Source: Gerris lacustris (taxonomy: Eukaryota > Arthropoda > Insecta > Hemiptera > Gerridae). Taken from it: a DNA stretch of 64,000 nt. Below, piece after piece: positions 9,600 through 20,114 of this stretch. Numbering within the stretch: the first letter of the stretch is position 1; every line of letters starts with the position of its first letter. A program made the position numbers and the translations under genes. Location of the stretch: positions 154,513,482 to 154,577,481 of the forward strand of contig OX578276.1 in assembly GCA_951217055.1 (NCBI GenBank), given 5' to 3'. Under the pieces are notes generated by a model. The model was not told the origin of the DNA, searched no databases, and worked only from the letters and a program-made list of their open reading frames with translations.

Positions 9600-11823
9600 G
9601 TCCATTTTTTGTCATTTCGAGATATTTACATCACCAGTTCACATTTTTTTTACTCTATCTTACAGTGTAAGTAGTTTAGTCCAGAAGGTTATATTTAACA
9701 GGTTATCTAATATTTTTAGTTTTCACAAGTCCCATTTTGTAGAATTGTTTATCAGGTGAAATCACCTTAGTCCACCAGTGGACTTATTCAGTTTCTCCAG
9801 TAGAATCGATGTTACTAGTGTGGACTTAGTTGATTTTACCTGTCAACAACAATGATTAAGTCAAATTATTATTATTATTATTATTATTTATTTATAAGCT
9901 TATTTTATTTGAAGAGGCCATTGAACACAATGACCACAACTGCACGGAGGACGAAAGTGATAAAAGCCACTTGAGAAAGCGGTGAAAAACTTCAAAGTCT
10001 ACGGGTTGGAAGAGGAGTATCAAAAAACAGAAGATGAAGATGGGTCTGGACTACTACAGCACCAAAGGTGCAAGGATGTCTGCAAAGTTGCCTAAATCTG
10101 CTCCAATTACTGTCATAAATGCATTCATATATTCTCAGATGATGACAGGAACAAGCTTTGCTCTTTCTACCGGGAATCTTCTTATGAAAGGCAAAAGGAT
10201 TTTATCTTACTGAATGTGAAGTCAACCCCTACTCAGCGTAGAAGACCAAGAAAGTAATCTGGTACTACTCTGAGGGCCAGTTGTAAAAAGTATTATTTTC
10301 CTAAGGATGGTCAAAGGATCCAGGTGTGTAACAAATGTTTCTTGAAAACTTTGTGTATTTCCAGTGCTCCTGTCTTAGAAGCGTTTCAGGAAATAAACGA
10401 ATTTGGTCACAAAAAGGACAAGAAAAGGGCTTCAACAGAAAAAAAACAAAAAAAAAATGTATAAGTATAACCTGCGATTTGCAAAGTGTACTACTAACAC
10501 CGTCATCTTCTGTTAGTCTCCTCTATTATTCGCGAAAGATTAATTAACTTGTACAATTTTACAATTTATGAGGCAGATCAACCCAACGATGCTCACTGTT
10601 ATTTTTGGACCGAACTTAATGGTAAACGTGGGAGTTCCAAAATAGCAACAGGTCTGGCTTTCTATATCTGCTCATTAAAACTAGAAGTAAAACACTTCAC
10701 AATATTTAGAGAGCAGAAGTTTTTTGAAACTGGGCTCACTTTCATGGATGTGGATTCTATCCACAGTGCAATTGAAAAGGCAAAGAGGCTTGTCGACATT
10801 CTCAGCGTGCTTGAGTTGCAAAATGTATTCCAAATGGCGAAGTCAAGGAAGGGAAAGAAGTCATATAATACACGGGAGTTAATTTACAGCGATTTCCTAG
10901 ATCTTAAAGAACTTGTCAGGAACACGGTGTCTAATAGAACGAAAGACGAAAATGGCAACATAATAAATTGGTTAAAAATCAAATGCCTCAAATTTGAAAA
11001 AAGGACAACCTGACATCATCCAATACAGGTATGGTTGCGCAGATGAGGAGTTCGATAAGATAATAATTTCAAAGCTGGGAAGGAGATCCCAACAATCCGC
11101 ACCGGGCGATCATTCGATACCGCGGTTATATATCAAGAAATCTCCTATCCCAGTGCAAAAGAAAAATTATCTGCTTCAGTTGTGTAGAAAAAATATTCCT
11201 CAACAACTGCATCCCTGGTTTTAAGGTTTACCTACATCTTCCAACACCAGGGACACTGGTGGTCCCTGGTGTTAGTGAAGAAGATGTGGAATGTTTTTTG
11301 TACATATTTAAACTTACCTAATAATTATTACATTTGTTTATAAAGTTATTTGTAATTATTCAACTTGTTGCCTTAATACTTCTTAACCACTACTAAAATT
11401 AATGATTCCTAATGTAGAATAAGGGCTGGAGAAATTAATTCAAGTCACATCATATAATTTTCATATTCTGTATTAATGTTGATTAAATAATGTAATTTAA
11501 AATGAACAAGTCACACAAAGATACAACTTTATACTGCTTTTACTGCAGGTGAAACAAGATAAGTCCATGTTAACAGGAGAAAACTAATAAGTCCATGATT
11601 TGCTTCCAAAAAGTATTTTTTACAGAAAACCACATGCGATTAAATATACATTTGATTAGGTGGTCTAAGTCTATACATTGTGGGTTACCTTTACAAAAAT
11701 TATGATGGTCTTATGACATTCCTAGTAATAGAAAAATAAAGCAAATAGGCTAACAAAACTTTCCATGTCGATTATCTCAGAACTAGTATTTTGGACTTAG
11801 TCGATTTCCCTTGTATGCCGACG
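9573..11823 (+). mobile_element. DUF7869-encoding DNA element with inverted ends and ATAT duplication
   Basis: A 2251-bp insertion in the Gypsy integrase. The outermost 14 bp (CGTCGGCATACAAG) are perfectly inverted at the right end. The similarity continues inward (GAAACCGGCTAAGTCCA at left; GAAATCGACTAAGTCCA as the complement at right). It is flanked by ATAT (9569-9572 and 11824-11827); because ATAT is symmetrical, a 2-bp AT duplication is equally possible. Removing the insertion restores the integrase reading frame across the junction, which fixes the boundaries. Subterminal copies of the CTWAGTCCA motif occur near 9770, 9785, 9825, 11563 and 11607. It carries decayed coding sequence. Confidence 0.85.
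9911..11224 (+). pseudogene. DUF7869-type protein remnant
   Basis: This is a decayed gene in three frames. The N-terminal part has a Cys/His-rich segment and then VCNKCFLKTLCIS (about 10325-10365), the conserved block before the DUF7869 core in insect proteins of this type. The longest piece (10549-11013) holds the core (NFTIYEADQPN, GLTFMDVDSIHSAIEKAK, NWLKIKCLKFEK), and 10994-11224 holds the tail (PIPVQKKNYLLQLC). The acidic middle of the core appears deleted at about 10735, between TIFRE and KFFETG. Its biochemical role is not known to me; a transposase role is inferred only from its lying between inverted ends. I am fairly sure of the family and unsure of the function. Confidence 0.7.
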
Positions 11824-11827
11824 ATAT

Positions 11828-12705
11828 GTTGTTACTGATATTGAGGGGTTTCAAGTTACACAATTACCTTATGAAGGAGTTGTAGCCTCATCAAGGATGA
11901 AACCTTGGTTAAATAATTCTCATGATTCGGTGTTAACCGATGACCAAGATAATTAAATCATTAATATTTACCTGAATTGATTATTATTGTTTCCCTATTT
12001 TGACTTAATTTTCTCTGATTTTATTTTATTTTACCAATTGTGTCTAATTATTTTTCTGATGATGACTTCTTATGTTACTTAATTTATGGCCTTATGACAA
12101 TTATTGTGAATTTTATAATCTTTAATTTATGTTACTATGGTATGCTTAAATTTTATGTTCTCTTATGTTGTTCACATGATTTATGGTTATGTATTGATAT
12201 CCATTTATGATATTTTAAACTTTTTTATTTATATTACAATTTATGTACTAAATAATTTTGATACATACTTCCTTAATTATACTTATATAAATACATACTT
12301 TAGAATGATCTTACCTTACTTAATGTGATGATTAATTACACTGGACATGATATTGATATAGGTACTGATAATTTATAATTAATGTATACTTACTTATTAT
12401 TGATTATATTAATGATTGCATGTTTCAAACTTAAATAATTAAAGTTGTTAAATATTGAAATTACAATGCTATTACTTGAGAAATGTTTTAAGATAATAAG
12501 TCAATATGGACTAGTAAAATTTAATTTTAATTTTATTTACTATTTTCAGTTCCAATTTTATTTCTTACATGTATCTTTAAATATTGGAAATTTTAATTAT
12601 ATTTTATTTGTCTATTTTCGTTAATTTTATTTAAATTTTGATATTTTTTTTTTTTTACAAATTACTCAATGATTGAGGACAATCATTAGGTCAGAATGGC
12701 CGAAC
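11828..12705 (+). pseudogene. Gypsy integrase C-terminus, 3' untranslated region and polypurine region
   Basis: From 11828 to about 11958 the integrase C-terminal frame interrupted at 9568 resumes and ends at a stop. From 11960 to 12705 the sequence is very AT-rich with no gene I can support; this is the element's 3' region leading to the 3' LTR. Confidence 0.75.
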
Positions 12706-12889
12706 TGTTGTAAATTATACTAAAACCCTCATAACACTTATTTAACTAACTTAACCTGGTTATGTAGAGATCTCTAGAGTATAGTGTGTGTGATGGAGGT
12801 GTGTGTTTGTCTCGTGTCGTTTTTATGTTTTAATGTTTGTTAAATATACCTTTATTGGACTAAATATGTGTTTTATTCTTTACGCAACA
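12706..12889 (+). repeat. 3' LTR of Gypsy element
   Basis: 184 bp beginning TGTTG and ending CAACA, followed by the target duplication ATTT. It is complete, unlike the 5' LTR. Confidence 0.9.
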
Positions 12890-13871
12890 ATTTGATGTAT
12901 CATTTTATTTTATCTTTTAATTTAAAGTGTATAATTTGTGTAAGTGACGCTCGTTGTATAAAACTGTTCCAGTTTTAAAAACAAATATAAATTATTATTA
13001 TTACTGCCTTGGCTATATTATTGAGTAACCGATTATTTTCCAATTGAGACAATGCACGATCTATATATTTGATACGTAGCCGATATTATGTGTAATGATA
13101 TGAACTTTACAAAATAATTAGGAGTATAAGATTGTAAATTGAAAATTCTTTTAAGAAAGTAATTTTGCAATTTCTCTACTTCATCATATTGCATCCAGCC
13201 CCACACTTGAGCCCCATATTACATAACGGATCGAGATGGTACAATTGGATTGGTTGCATGGTACAATTTAACCTTGGTACTAAAATCCAAGTTTTTTTTT
13301 ACCACAAAATATTAGCGGCATTGCTGAGAGCTAGTTTTGCAGAGCTGAGTTTTTTTATTAAGATGCGATTTAAAGTTCAGGGTAAACGTTAAGGTCACAC
13401 CTAAATAATTATAACTTTTGACAATTTCTATTTGAATTCCATTTTTCATTTTTTTCTAGCTTTCCTCCATGAAGTTTGAATATAACAATTTTAAATTTAG
13501 TTAGGTTTACCAAAATACACTATTCCTTACAATATCTTCCAAAATTGTGTATTATTCTTCTAAGGGTAATATGTTATCAGCTATTATGACTATATCGCCA
13601 GCATAAGCAAGTAATTAAACTTTAAGACCAGCTATATTTATACCACCGTCAAGCACATCATAGAGATCATTAATAAATAGACAGAATAATAAGGGACTTA
13701 AAATACAACCTTGTTTCACTCCTGAGGAAATATCGATTTCTTCCGTTAGGCCATTTTTCATCCAAACAGAAGCTGTTGAGTTCGTAAATAAAGTTTTAAT
13801 AATCATTTTTTAAATTTTCGTCGAGATGCCTAACTTTGACAGTTTAAGGAAAAGTGCTTTTCTGTCAATTC

Positions 13872-13954
13872 GATCAAATGCAGCTTTAGAGCTGCATTTG
13901 ATCAAAAAAGTCTGCCTTCTTCGTCAACCTTAGGGTTGACGAAGAAGGCAGACT
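13872..13954. repeat. Two adjacent perfect short hairpins
   Basis: Arms of 13 bp at 13872-13884 and 13891-13903 (6-bp loop), then arms of 21 bp at 13909-13929 and 13934-13954 (4-bp loop TTAG). Both are perfect and interrupt the LINE reverse transcriptase. Confidence 0.85.
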
Positions 13955-15580
13955 CTATTGTCGGTCTTGCATAGTTTCCACTTCCGCTGTATGATATTTG
14001 TCAGTGTGAATATTTGATCGAGAGTTGAGTAGTTTTTCCTAAACCCTGCTTGAAATTCTTTTCGAACGTTCATGTTCTCTGCCCATTTTATTAGTCTATT
14101 TTGTAAAAAGACCGGTGAAGAAATTGGCGATACAGTCAATAAATGACAAACCTCGGAAAACTCATATAAGGGATTATGTCCCCACCAGGAGCTTTATTTG
14201 CTTTGCACTTAGCCAATACTTCATTAAGTTCACTACTAGTAAACGTGGAATCAAGTTTGAAGTTTTCCAGGTAGAGTTCATGAGTTTCAATTATACAACC
14301 GTCCATCGTTGGATTCAATATTTAATAGTGATTTAAAATATCATATTTATCCGGATCACAATTTGGTATTGCATAAAGTTTTTTTCTTTCTGAATCTATT
14401 TATGATAGTCCAGAAATGTTTTGTATTTTCTATTGATTTTAGACTTTCAATTAAATTTAAACAATATTAAATATATTTTTATTTTTTTCACAAGTTAATT
14501 TGTACTCGATATTAGCATTTAGATGAAGATTTCTTATAAACGAGGTGCTTTTTTCCCCACACAGTCTCAGTAATTGAAATGATTTTCTCCGTAGACGGTA
14601 ACATGTAACATCAAACCTCTTTTAACCCCAGTTCTGCCAAGTTTTTTGACATTTTCATGTCTTGGCTATGCTACATAAACTCGAAAATCATTATAAAAAA
14701 AAGGCACCAAAGAGAGTTACACTGCTACCAGGAAGAAAGTTTGTTGCAGGAGGTAGTTCGTAGTAGCATAGTATTTAGTTTAGAGAGTTGTAGACAGAGC
14801 CTCCGCTATATATTATATTACTTCTTAATAAACTGGAGAAAAATAATTTTGTACTGATTTTAACTTTCCTTTATTGAATTTAAACTTTCCGTAGTATGCA
14901 TACTAGCAATAACAAAATAAAAAAATCATAAATAATTTACTACCACCCCCTTCGCTGTAGACTTTAGTCCATTTTTCTGAGTTTATAATTTCCTTAAATT
15001 TAGAATAATCATTTTATGTTTTTTTTATTTCCAATATCATCTGTAGAATCATGCTTGCTTTTATCCATGAGATTTTTATCACTTAAAATTAAATTTCCTA
15101 AAATCGTGAAATCGTCTGTAATATAATTGTAGTAAATAGCTAGTGTGAATTCATATTTACTTCTTTTAAAAAACATAGTGTCAATGCAAGACTCACAGCA
15201 AACAGACTTTCTTTTACACCCATATAAATAATCGATAAAATTTGTATTCCTGTAATACAGTCAAATATGTTTGACCGTTTAAATCTAAATTATTTTCCAT
15301 GATATCAATACTAGTATCTCCGATAACTATTTGATTTTATGTGTTTGAAATTCCCAAAAAAATATCTAAACTGTCAATGAATTATGTCTCCATAGTATCA
15401 CTAATCGATCCATATATTCCTGCAACTATTGAATCATCTTTGTTATCGATATTGTTAATTACAATTAAGTGAGCTGCAATTATTATACACCACTCTAATG
15501 TAAGTGACAACACCGTCGCATTTGTTGTTTTTAGTAGGCTTTATTACTCTTATTTTGTTATAACCTGACAAATTATAACC

Positions 15581-15615
15581 ATCTGTATTATCTAACCAGG
15601 TTAGATAATACAGAT
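15581..15615. repeat. Perfect short hairpin
   Basis: 17-bp perfect arms (ATCTGTATTATCTAACC and its complement) separated by one base. Confidence 0.9.
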
Positions 15616-16639
15616 ATGTAACTTGATTATTTATAAAATTTGATTAAATCATAGTTAATTAAATTATGTAAATATGGTTTACATCAGCGTTTCCCAACCC
15701 TATGGTTGCGACCCAAATGGGGTCGTGGCCAAATATTTTAGGGTGGCCAAAATTTTTTGTAATTATAGAAAAAAAAAAACAAAAAAAAACATAAAATATA
15801 AATAAGTTCAATAGAATTAAAATTTGTAAACTATTTTAACAAAGTAAAAATAATAAATTGATGTATATAAATTCACAACGATAAAGGAATGTTATTGGGA
15901 AAAGACAAAAACAAATACTTGAATCATTGATAAAAATAAAGTGACAAAATAAGGGGTATTGCAACGAGGAGTAATAGCATTTCCTAAAATCTTGAATTTA
16001 TTTTCATTATACTTCCGACAAAGAGGCATCAGCTCACCAACATAAATTCAGGAAGGCGCTTTATAATATAATAATAAAAATGGGAACCTCGGAACTTTTC
16101 CTCACTTAGAAGGAGGAAGCAGCATTGGGCGTGGTCAAGTGGTCAGTCCTTGGATCAGTCCTTACCTGTAGTGGTGCCACCCGGAAAATCAAAATTTTTC
16201 GCCATCTAGAACCCAGTTTGTTGAGTAAGCAAACATTTTTTAAAAAAACCGCAATAAATCGACAATGATCCTGATCGAGTTGAAATTTGGCACGAATATA
16301 CCTCTGTATGACAAACAAGCCCACCAAATTTCATTTTGATATTGGCCGCTATTTTGAAGTTATCAACTTTTGATTTTTTAAACATTAACGGTTAATAATA
16401 CCGAAAGTATAAATAGGTTTTTGACGTATAGCATATCGTTGGAACCGGAAAAAAATAAGGAACAAATATTAAAAACCCCGATGAAATTCCACTAATTAGT
16501 TTAAAAGGTATAAGCGAATATAATTATTTATTACTGCGATAATTTTGATGACGTCAAAGTTTGTTTACATCTGTCAAAATACCGCCAAGCTTCAAATAAT
16601 TAAATATAAAATCACAGGGAAGTACTTGCGTCCAAGTAC

Positions 16640-16740
16640 TTTTTAGGGTTTTGTAGAAGATTAAGCTTGCCCGTTATGTAATTATGATTTTATTCTTCGA
16701 TCTCAAGGGTCCGGGTTCGATCCCCGGGGGGGTCACAATG
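16640..16740 (+). repeat. tRNA-like B-box segment, shared with 60395-60475
   Basis: GGTCCGGGTTCGATCCCC near 16708-16728 contains a B box and folds into a T-arm-like stem. The 5' acceptor strand of a tRNA cannot be found. The same block and its flanks recur in the opposite orientation at 60395-60520. Confidence 0.5.
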
Positions 16741-17139
16741 TTTTTCATCAGTAATATCGTCTAGATAAATTACATTTTTTCAGAACATTTTCATCGCTCC
16801 ACCATAAGGAATAACCATAAATTATTTCGAAATTTTAGGACCACCCGTTATATAGTGGTTGGGGAGGGGGGACATTTTTAGGGGTATATTTTGACTTATA
16901 AAATTAATAAAGAATGAACAATTTAAAAAAGCGAATATATATTTGAATCCTACTCTTCACCAGCTTTCATATGATACCCAACTCAAAATTTTTAAAAAAT
17001 AAAATTTTTGGCGCACTTCAAATTTTCGCGCCCAAAATTGGCAATTTTTTAAAATTTGGGTTGAACTCCCGGAATTTTCATCGCCCTACAATAAGGCATT
17101 AGCATGAATTATTTCGAAATTTTAGGACCAGCCGAAGTA

Positions 17140-17232
17140 TAGTCAGTGAAGTAGTGTAGTGGTCTCGCTTCGCTCGACAGTAAATGTAATTGCCGCGGTA
17201 AAGAAAAAACTCACTTCACAGCCTAGTAACAT
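17140..17232. repeat. Short fold-back element (copy 2, partial)
   Basis: It shares the CTCGCTTCGCTCGACAGTAA loop and the GGTAAAGAAAAAAC...CACTTCACAG arm with 2885-2995. Confidence 0.6.
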
Positions 17233-18289
17233 AACATTTTTTGAAGAATGATAATAAATCAGTTTGTTCAAAACGGTCACCCATCCAAGTACTGACCACG
17301 CCCAATGCTGCTTCCTCCCAGTTTAGTGGCCTCTGAAGTGAGGAAAAGTTCCGAGGTACCCTGTACCCGATTTTTTTTATTTCATTTATTTAATTATTTG
17401 AATTTTTTCAGTATTTGAACAGATGTAAACAAACTGGCGTTTAACAGAAGTATCGCACTAATTAATAATTATATTCACTTAAACTAATCATTGGAATTTC
17501 ATCTTTTTTTGTATATATTTGATTTGTTCTTAATTTTTACCGGTTCTAACGATATTCTACTAGTTAAAAACGTATTTATACTTTCGGAATTATTAACCGT
17601 TAAAGTTTCAAAAATTGATCATTTCAAAATGGTGGCCAATATCAAAATAATTTTTAGTGGATTTGTTTATCATACAGAGAGAGAAATTTATAACAAATTT
17701 CGACTCGATCGGACCAATTTTCGATTTTTAATATTTTTGACAGCAAACTGGGTTGAAGATGGCGGAAAATGTTGATTTTCTGGGTGGCACAACTAGAAGT
17801 AAGGACTGATTTCTCTGCCAAGTTTCAACTTTTTAGGTAAAATATCCTGGTACGATGATAACTGATAACACACATACTGACGTCATGCTGAAAAAAACCA
17901 CTCAGGAGGTTTTAAAAGCCCCCAAAACAGATAATTCAGTTGAAATCTCGAAAAAAAAAATTGGGTGAAATAAAAACAATACTTTTCCTACCATAGGTGA
18001 GGAAAAGTAATAAACTGTTATAAAATATAAACAAACCAAGCAATGCCATTAACCAAATTAAGATGATGAGTTAGCGTGTTGTTTTATAATCAGTTTACAG
18101 TCCCTCTTTCCTAATTCAGTAACGATTTTAGTAGCATTCAGGCTTTAGGCAGGCGCCAAGTATATCCCTGAAATCTTTAGGGTATGCAATATGCAATACA
18201 CCATATTCCAGATAGGGTCGCGAAAATATAGAGGATACATTTTTAGGGTCGCAGCATCAAAAAGGTCGGGAAACGCTGGTTTACATTAC

Positions 18290-18389
18290 CTTAACACTCA
18301 TGTAGGCTCCAATACAAGTTAATATACATCCCATAGTCAGTTCAGATATTATGGCAGGTCTCATCACTTCATTCATTACTTTGACAAAA
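18290..18389 (-). CDS. Odorant receptor exon 5 (transmembrane segment 5)
   Basis: Minus-strand exon of an insect odorant receptor, a 7-transmembrane ligand-gated channel of olfactory neurons. The 100-nt exon follows a TAG acceptor and ends at the donor GTAATG. Its first base completes the split codon left by exon 4. It reads RFVKVMNEVMRPAIIS followed by the hydrophobic stretch LTMGCILTCIGAYMSV, the usual position of transmembrane segment 5. The codon at its end is complete (phase 0), unlike the other junctions. The hAT element at 15685-18278 is inserted 11 bp into the following intron, leaving the donor intact. The final exons, about a third of the protein, were not found further left and may lie outside the window. 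Confidence 0.75.
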
Positions 18390-18674
18390 CTACAAAAAAT
18401 ACTCATAAAATGTATTCATTTTGTTCAAATCGTTTTTTCAGTTAATCATGTCATCCTAATTAGGCCTAAAATTGATATATCTACACACATATATCATTAA
18501 TTATGAATAATTAGTCAGGTCCAATTTTTTAAATGTTTCAATTAAACAAAAATTTTTACAAACCTGTTATTCTTTTACACATTGAATAATGAAATAAGTC
18601 AAACAGAATAATAATATTTATAATATTGCAGTAAATAACGATTCGAACACAGTGCGTCATGGTGACGCATTTTA

Positions 18675-19177
18675 AGGCCACCCTACACGATCAATCTGAT
18701 TGTCAATCTGACGTAGGATTGACAATCTGATTGAACGTGTAGGGGCAAGATTGATGGATTGATGAATGTGATTGACGGATTTCCAGATATTCTGAAATCC
18801 GAGCTTCAATCATGTGAGGTGGTGGGGGATTCTGTGAGTGGCGGGGGATTCTGTCAATCTGACTGACCGTGTAGTGGCTTCATCAATCTTTTCTTCAGTC
18901 CAGTGTGTGCCATCATGGAGGACACTTCCTTCCTTAGGTCTCCCGACTCTCCTTTTTTAAGCACGCCCATGATATGGGTATCAAATTGAAGGGTTTGCTA
19001 AGAAGAATACGAATAAAACCTTGTTTTTTAAAAATGTTTTTACTTGAAATTTATTTAGTTAAGATAGAAGATAGTGATTAGAGAAAGATAATTTTAAAAA
19101 GCAAATTATACATTATCAGTGTATAAAAATAAAATTAATCACAAAGCAGGTATAAAAGAATTTAATAAATTCTATTC
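18675..19177. mobile_element. PIF/Harbinger-like MITE, left half
   Basis: It begins AGGCCACCCTACACGATC after a TTA (18672-18674) and matches, inverted, the right half ending at 33479 before a TTA (33480-33482). A 3-bp TTA duplication is the Harbinger signature. The interior is full of alternating copies of ATTGTCAATCTGATTG. The element was about 880 bp before the Polinton-like palindrome inserted into it. Confidence 0.75.
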
Positions 19178-19777
19178 AGTAGAGATAAAAAGGGGCACCT
19201 GTCCCAATCGCTAATGTGCACCTCAACTAAGGTCAATGACCGAAGCCCCTCTCGACCATCTACAACCCCATATCGCCTCTGCTCTCTGCATCCTCAAGGT
19301 CACTGACCGGACTACTTTTCGTTCACGTATAGGTCCATGCTTTTGTTCTCTCCCCCCCCCCCCCCCCACACAGATATTATTCCCAGAGTCTGTCAAGGTC
19401 ACTTCTCGTGCATTTATTCGATTTCGAGCTCGAGCTTGGTGGCGATAACGTTCTCCTGATTGGACTTTGGAAAAATGGAGGGCGGGCTCTAATTAATCAT
19501 GATAGGTCTTGTTATAAATATTGTGTTGATCTGGAGCTATGAGCACCCCCATATCGCCTCTGCTCTTTGACCCAGATTATAAATTAGTCCCCCTCCCCCA
19601 GGATCTCTCCCCTAGTTGCTGTAATAAAGCGTAATATTTAGAAAGATAATGTTTAATCTTGTTTCTTTTTTGATAGAGCCCCACACTCGCTCTATCATGT
19701 GATGACCAACCATTTTTTTTGTCACCTCCATTGTTTTCCCACCCAATTAGTGAAATATAACTCTACGAATGCAGTTG

Positions 19778-19906
19778 GGTTTGCGGGACGCTATGCCACG
19801 CCAGGGACCCTGCATTGGTAAAGTTATTATTTAAAAAAAGAAGTATATTGAATATGCGTCAACAAATGTTGTTCGGTTTGCGGGACGCTATGCCACGCCA
19901 GGGACC
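19778..19906. repeat. Subterminal paired direct repeats, left arm
   Basis: Two copies of a 32-bp sequence (beginning GGTTTGCGGGACGCTATGCC on this strand), about 97 bp apart. They are flanked by inverted CTACGAATG / CATTCGTAG. It is the mirror image of 32368-32496. Arrays like this near the end of a linear replicon suggest a protein-binding or origin region, which is an inference. Confidence 0.65.
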
Positions 19907-20096
19907 TATTACATTCGTAGAAACATTTTTTATAATTATTATTTTTTTTTTGTTTTACAAATATCAATTTCCAATCCATACAAGTTATGAGCACTTGAAT
20001 TAAAATCATATTTTAAAAACTTTTTATAGCAGTACTGAGACAAGTGAAGCAATAAACATTGGTAGGAAAATAATTTTGACTAAAATATTAAATGTG

Positions 20097-20102
20097 TTTA
20101 TT
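20097..20102 (-). terminator. Poly(A) signal of left-arm polymerase gene
   Basis: AATAAA on the minus strand begins 13 nt beyond the polymerase stop codon. It mirrors 32172-32177. Confidence 0.55.
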
Positions 20103-20114
20103 TGTTAATTAATA

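Larger units (their letters stand above)
6582..12889 (+). mobile_element. Gypsy-type LTR retrotransposon lacking RT, with nested insertion
   Basis: The element is bounded by LTRs (TGTTG...CAACA) and a 4-bp target duplication ATTT (6578-6581 and 12890-12893). Gag, protease and integrase are recognisable in order, but the reverse transcriptase and RNase H are absent. A 2251-bp DNA element (9573-11823) is inserted in the integrase 3' end. The LTR segments that can be compared differ at about 1 of 155 positions, so insertion was recent. The 5' LTR lacks the last 29 bp present in the 3' LTR, together with any recognisable primer site. Confidence 0.9.
12990..15660 (-). pseudogene. Long LINE remnant (endonuclease and reverse transcriptase)
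   Basis: Read on the minus strand, 15660-14900 shows endonuclease remains (for example a GDTNIDIM-type segment near 15300). 14318-14160 shows LNEVLAKCKANKAPGGD, the RT N-terminal motif. 14139-13930 shows RKEFQAGFRKNYSTLDQ, and 13806-13615 shows SSGVKQGCILSPLLFCLF, a core RT motif. The C-terminal part trails to about 13180. The pieces lie in several frames, with stops and two local hairpin insertions (13872-13954), so it is a dead copy. The region 14340-14900 between the two halves is heavily decayed. Confidence 0.75.
16084..18010. repeat. Dispersed repeat with inverted arms, copies 1 and 2
   Basis: 16100-16460 (minus orientation) and 17500-18010 (plus orientation) are inverted copies of one sequence, recognisable by TTAACCGTTAAAG, GGCCAATATCAAAAT and ATGGCGGAAAA-type segments. 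CCTCGGAACTTTTCCTCAC near 16088 is mirrored near 17340. A third copy lies at 62945-63595. It has no coding capacity; short open frames inside are shadows of the repeat. Confidence 0.75.
15685..18278. mobile_element. Non-autonomous hAT element with nested repeat
   Basis: The ends are CAGCGTTTCCCAACC at left and the inverse GGTCGGGAAACGCTG at right. They are flanked by an exact 8-bp duplication GTTTACAT (15677-15684 and 18279-18286), the hAT signature together with the CAG...CTG ends. Subterminal GCGACCC motifs are also mirrored. No transposase is seen. Most of the interior (16084-18010) is a different repeat family inserted or carried inside. Confidence 0.85.

Noticed and set aside
12137..12328. 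63-codon hydrophobic frame in the Gypsy 3' region
   Set aside because: It is an AT-rich stretch of Y, I, F and N codons; not an envelope gene, as no signal peptide, cysteines or cleavage site are seen.
14657..14860. Possible solo LTR (TATA-like GCTATATATTA and AATAAA near 14805-14830)
   Set aside because: No TG...CA borders, duplication or second copy could be found in the window.
16640..16740. Functional tRNA gene
   Set aside because: The T-arm and B box are present, but the 5' acceptor strand, D-arm and a placed anticodon arm cannot be drawn. The same applies at 2228-2310, 56200 and 60400.
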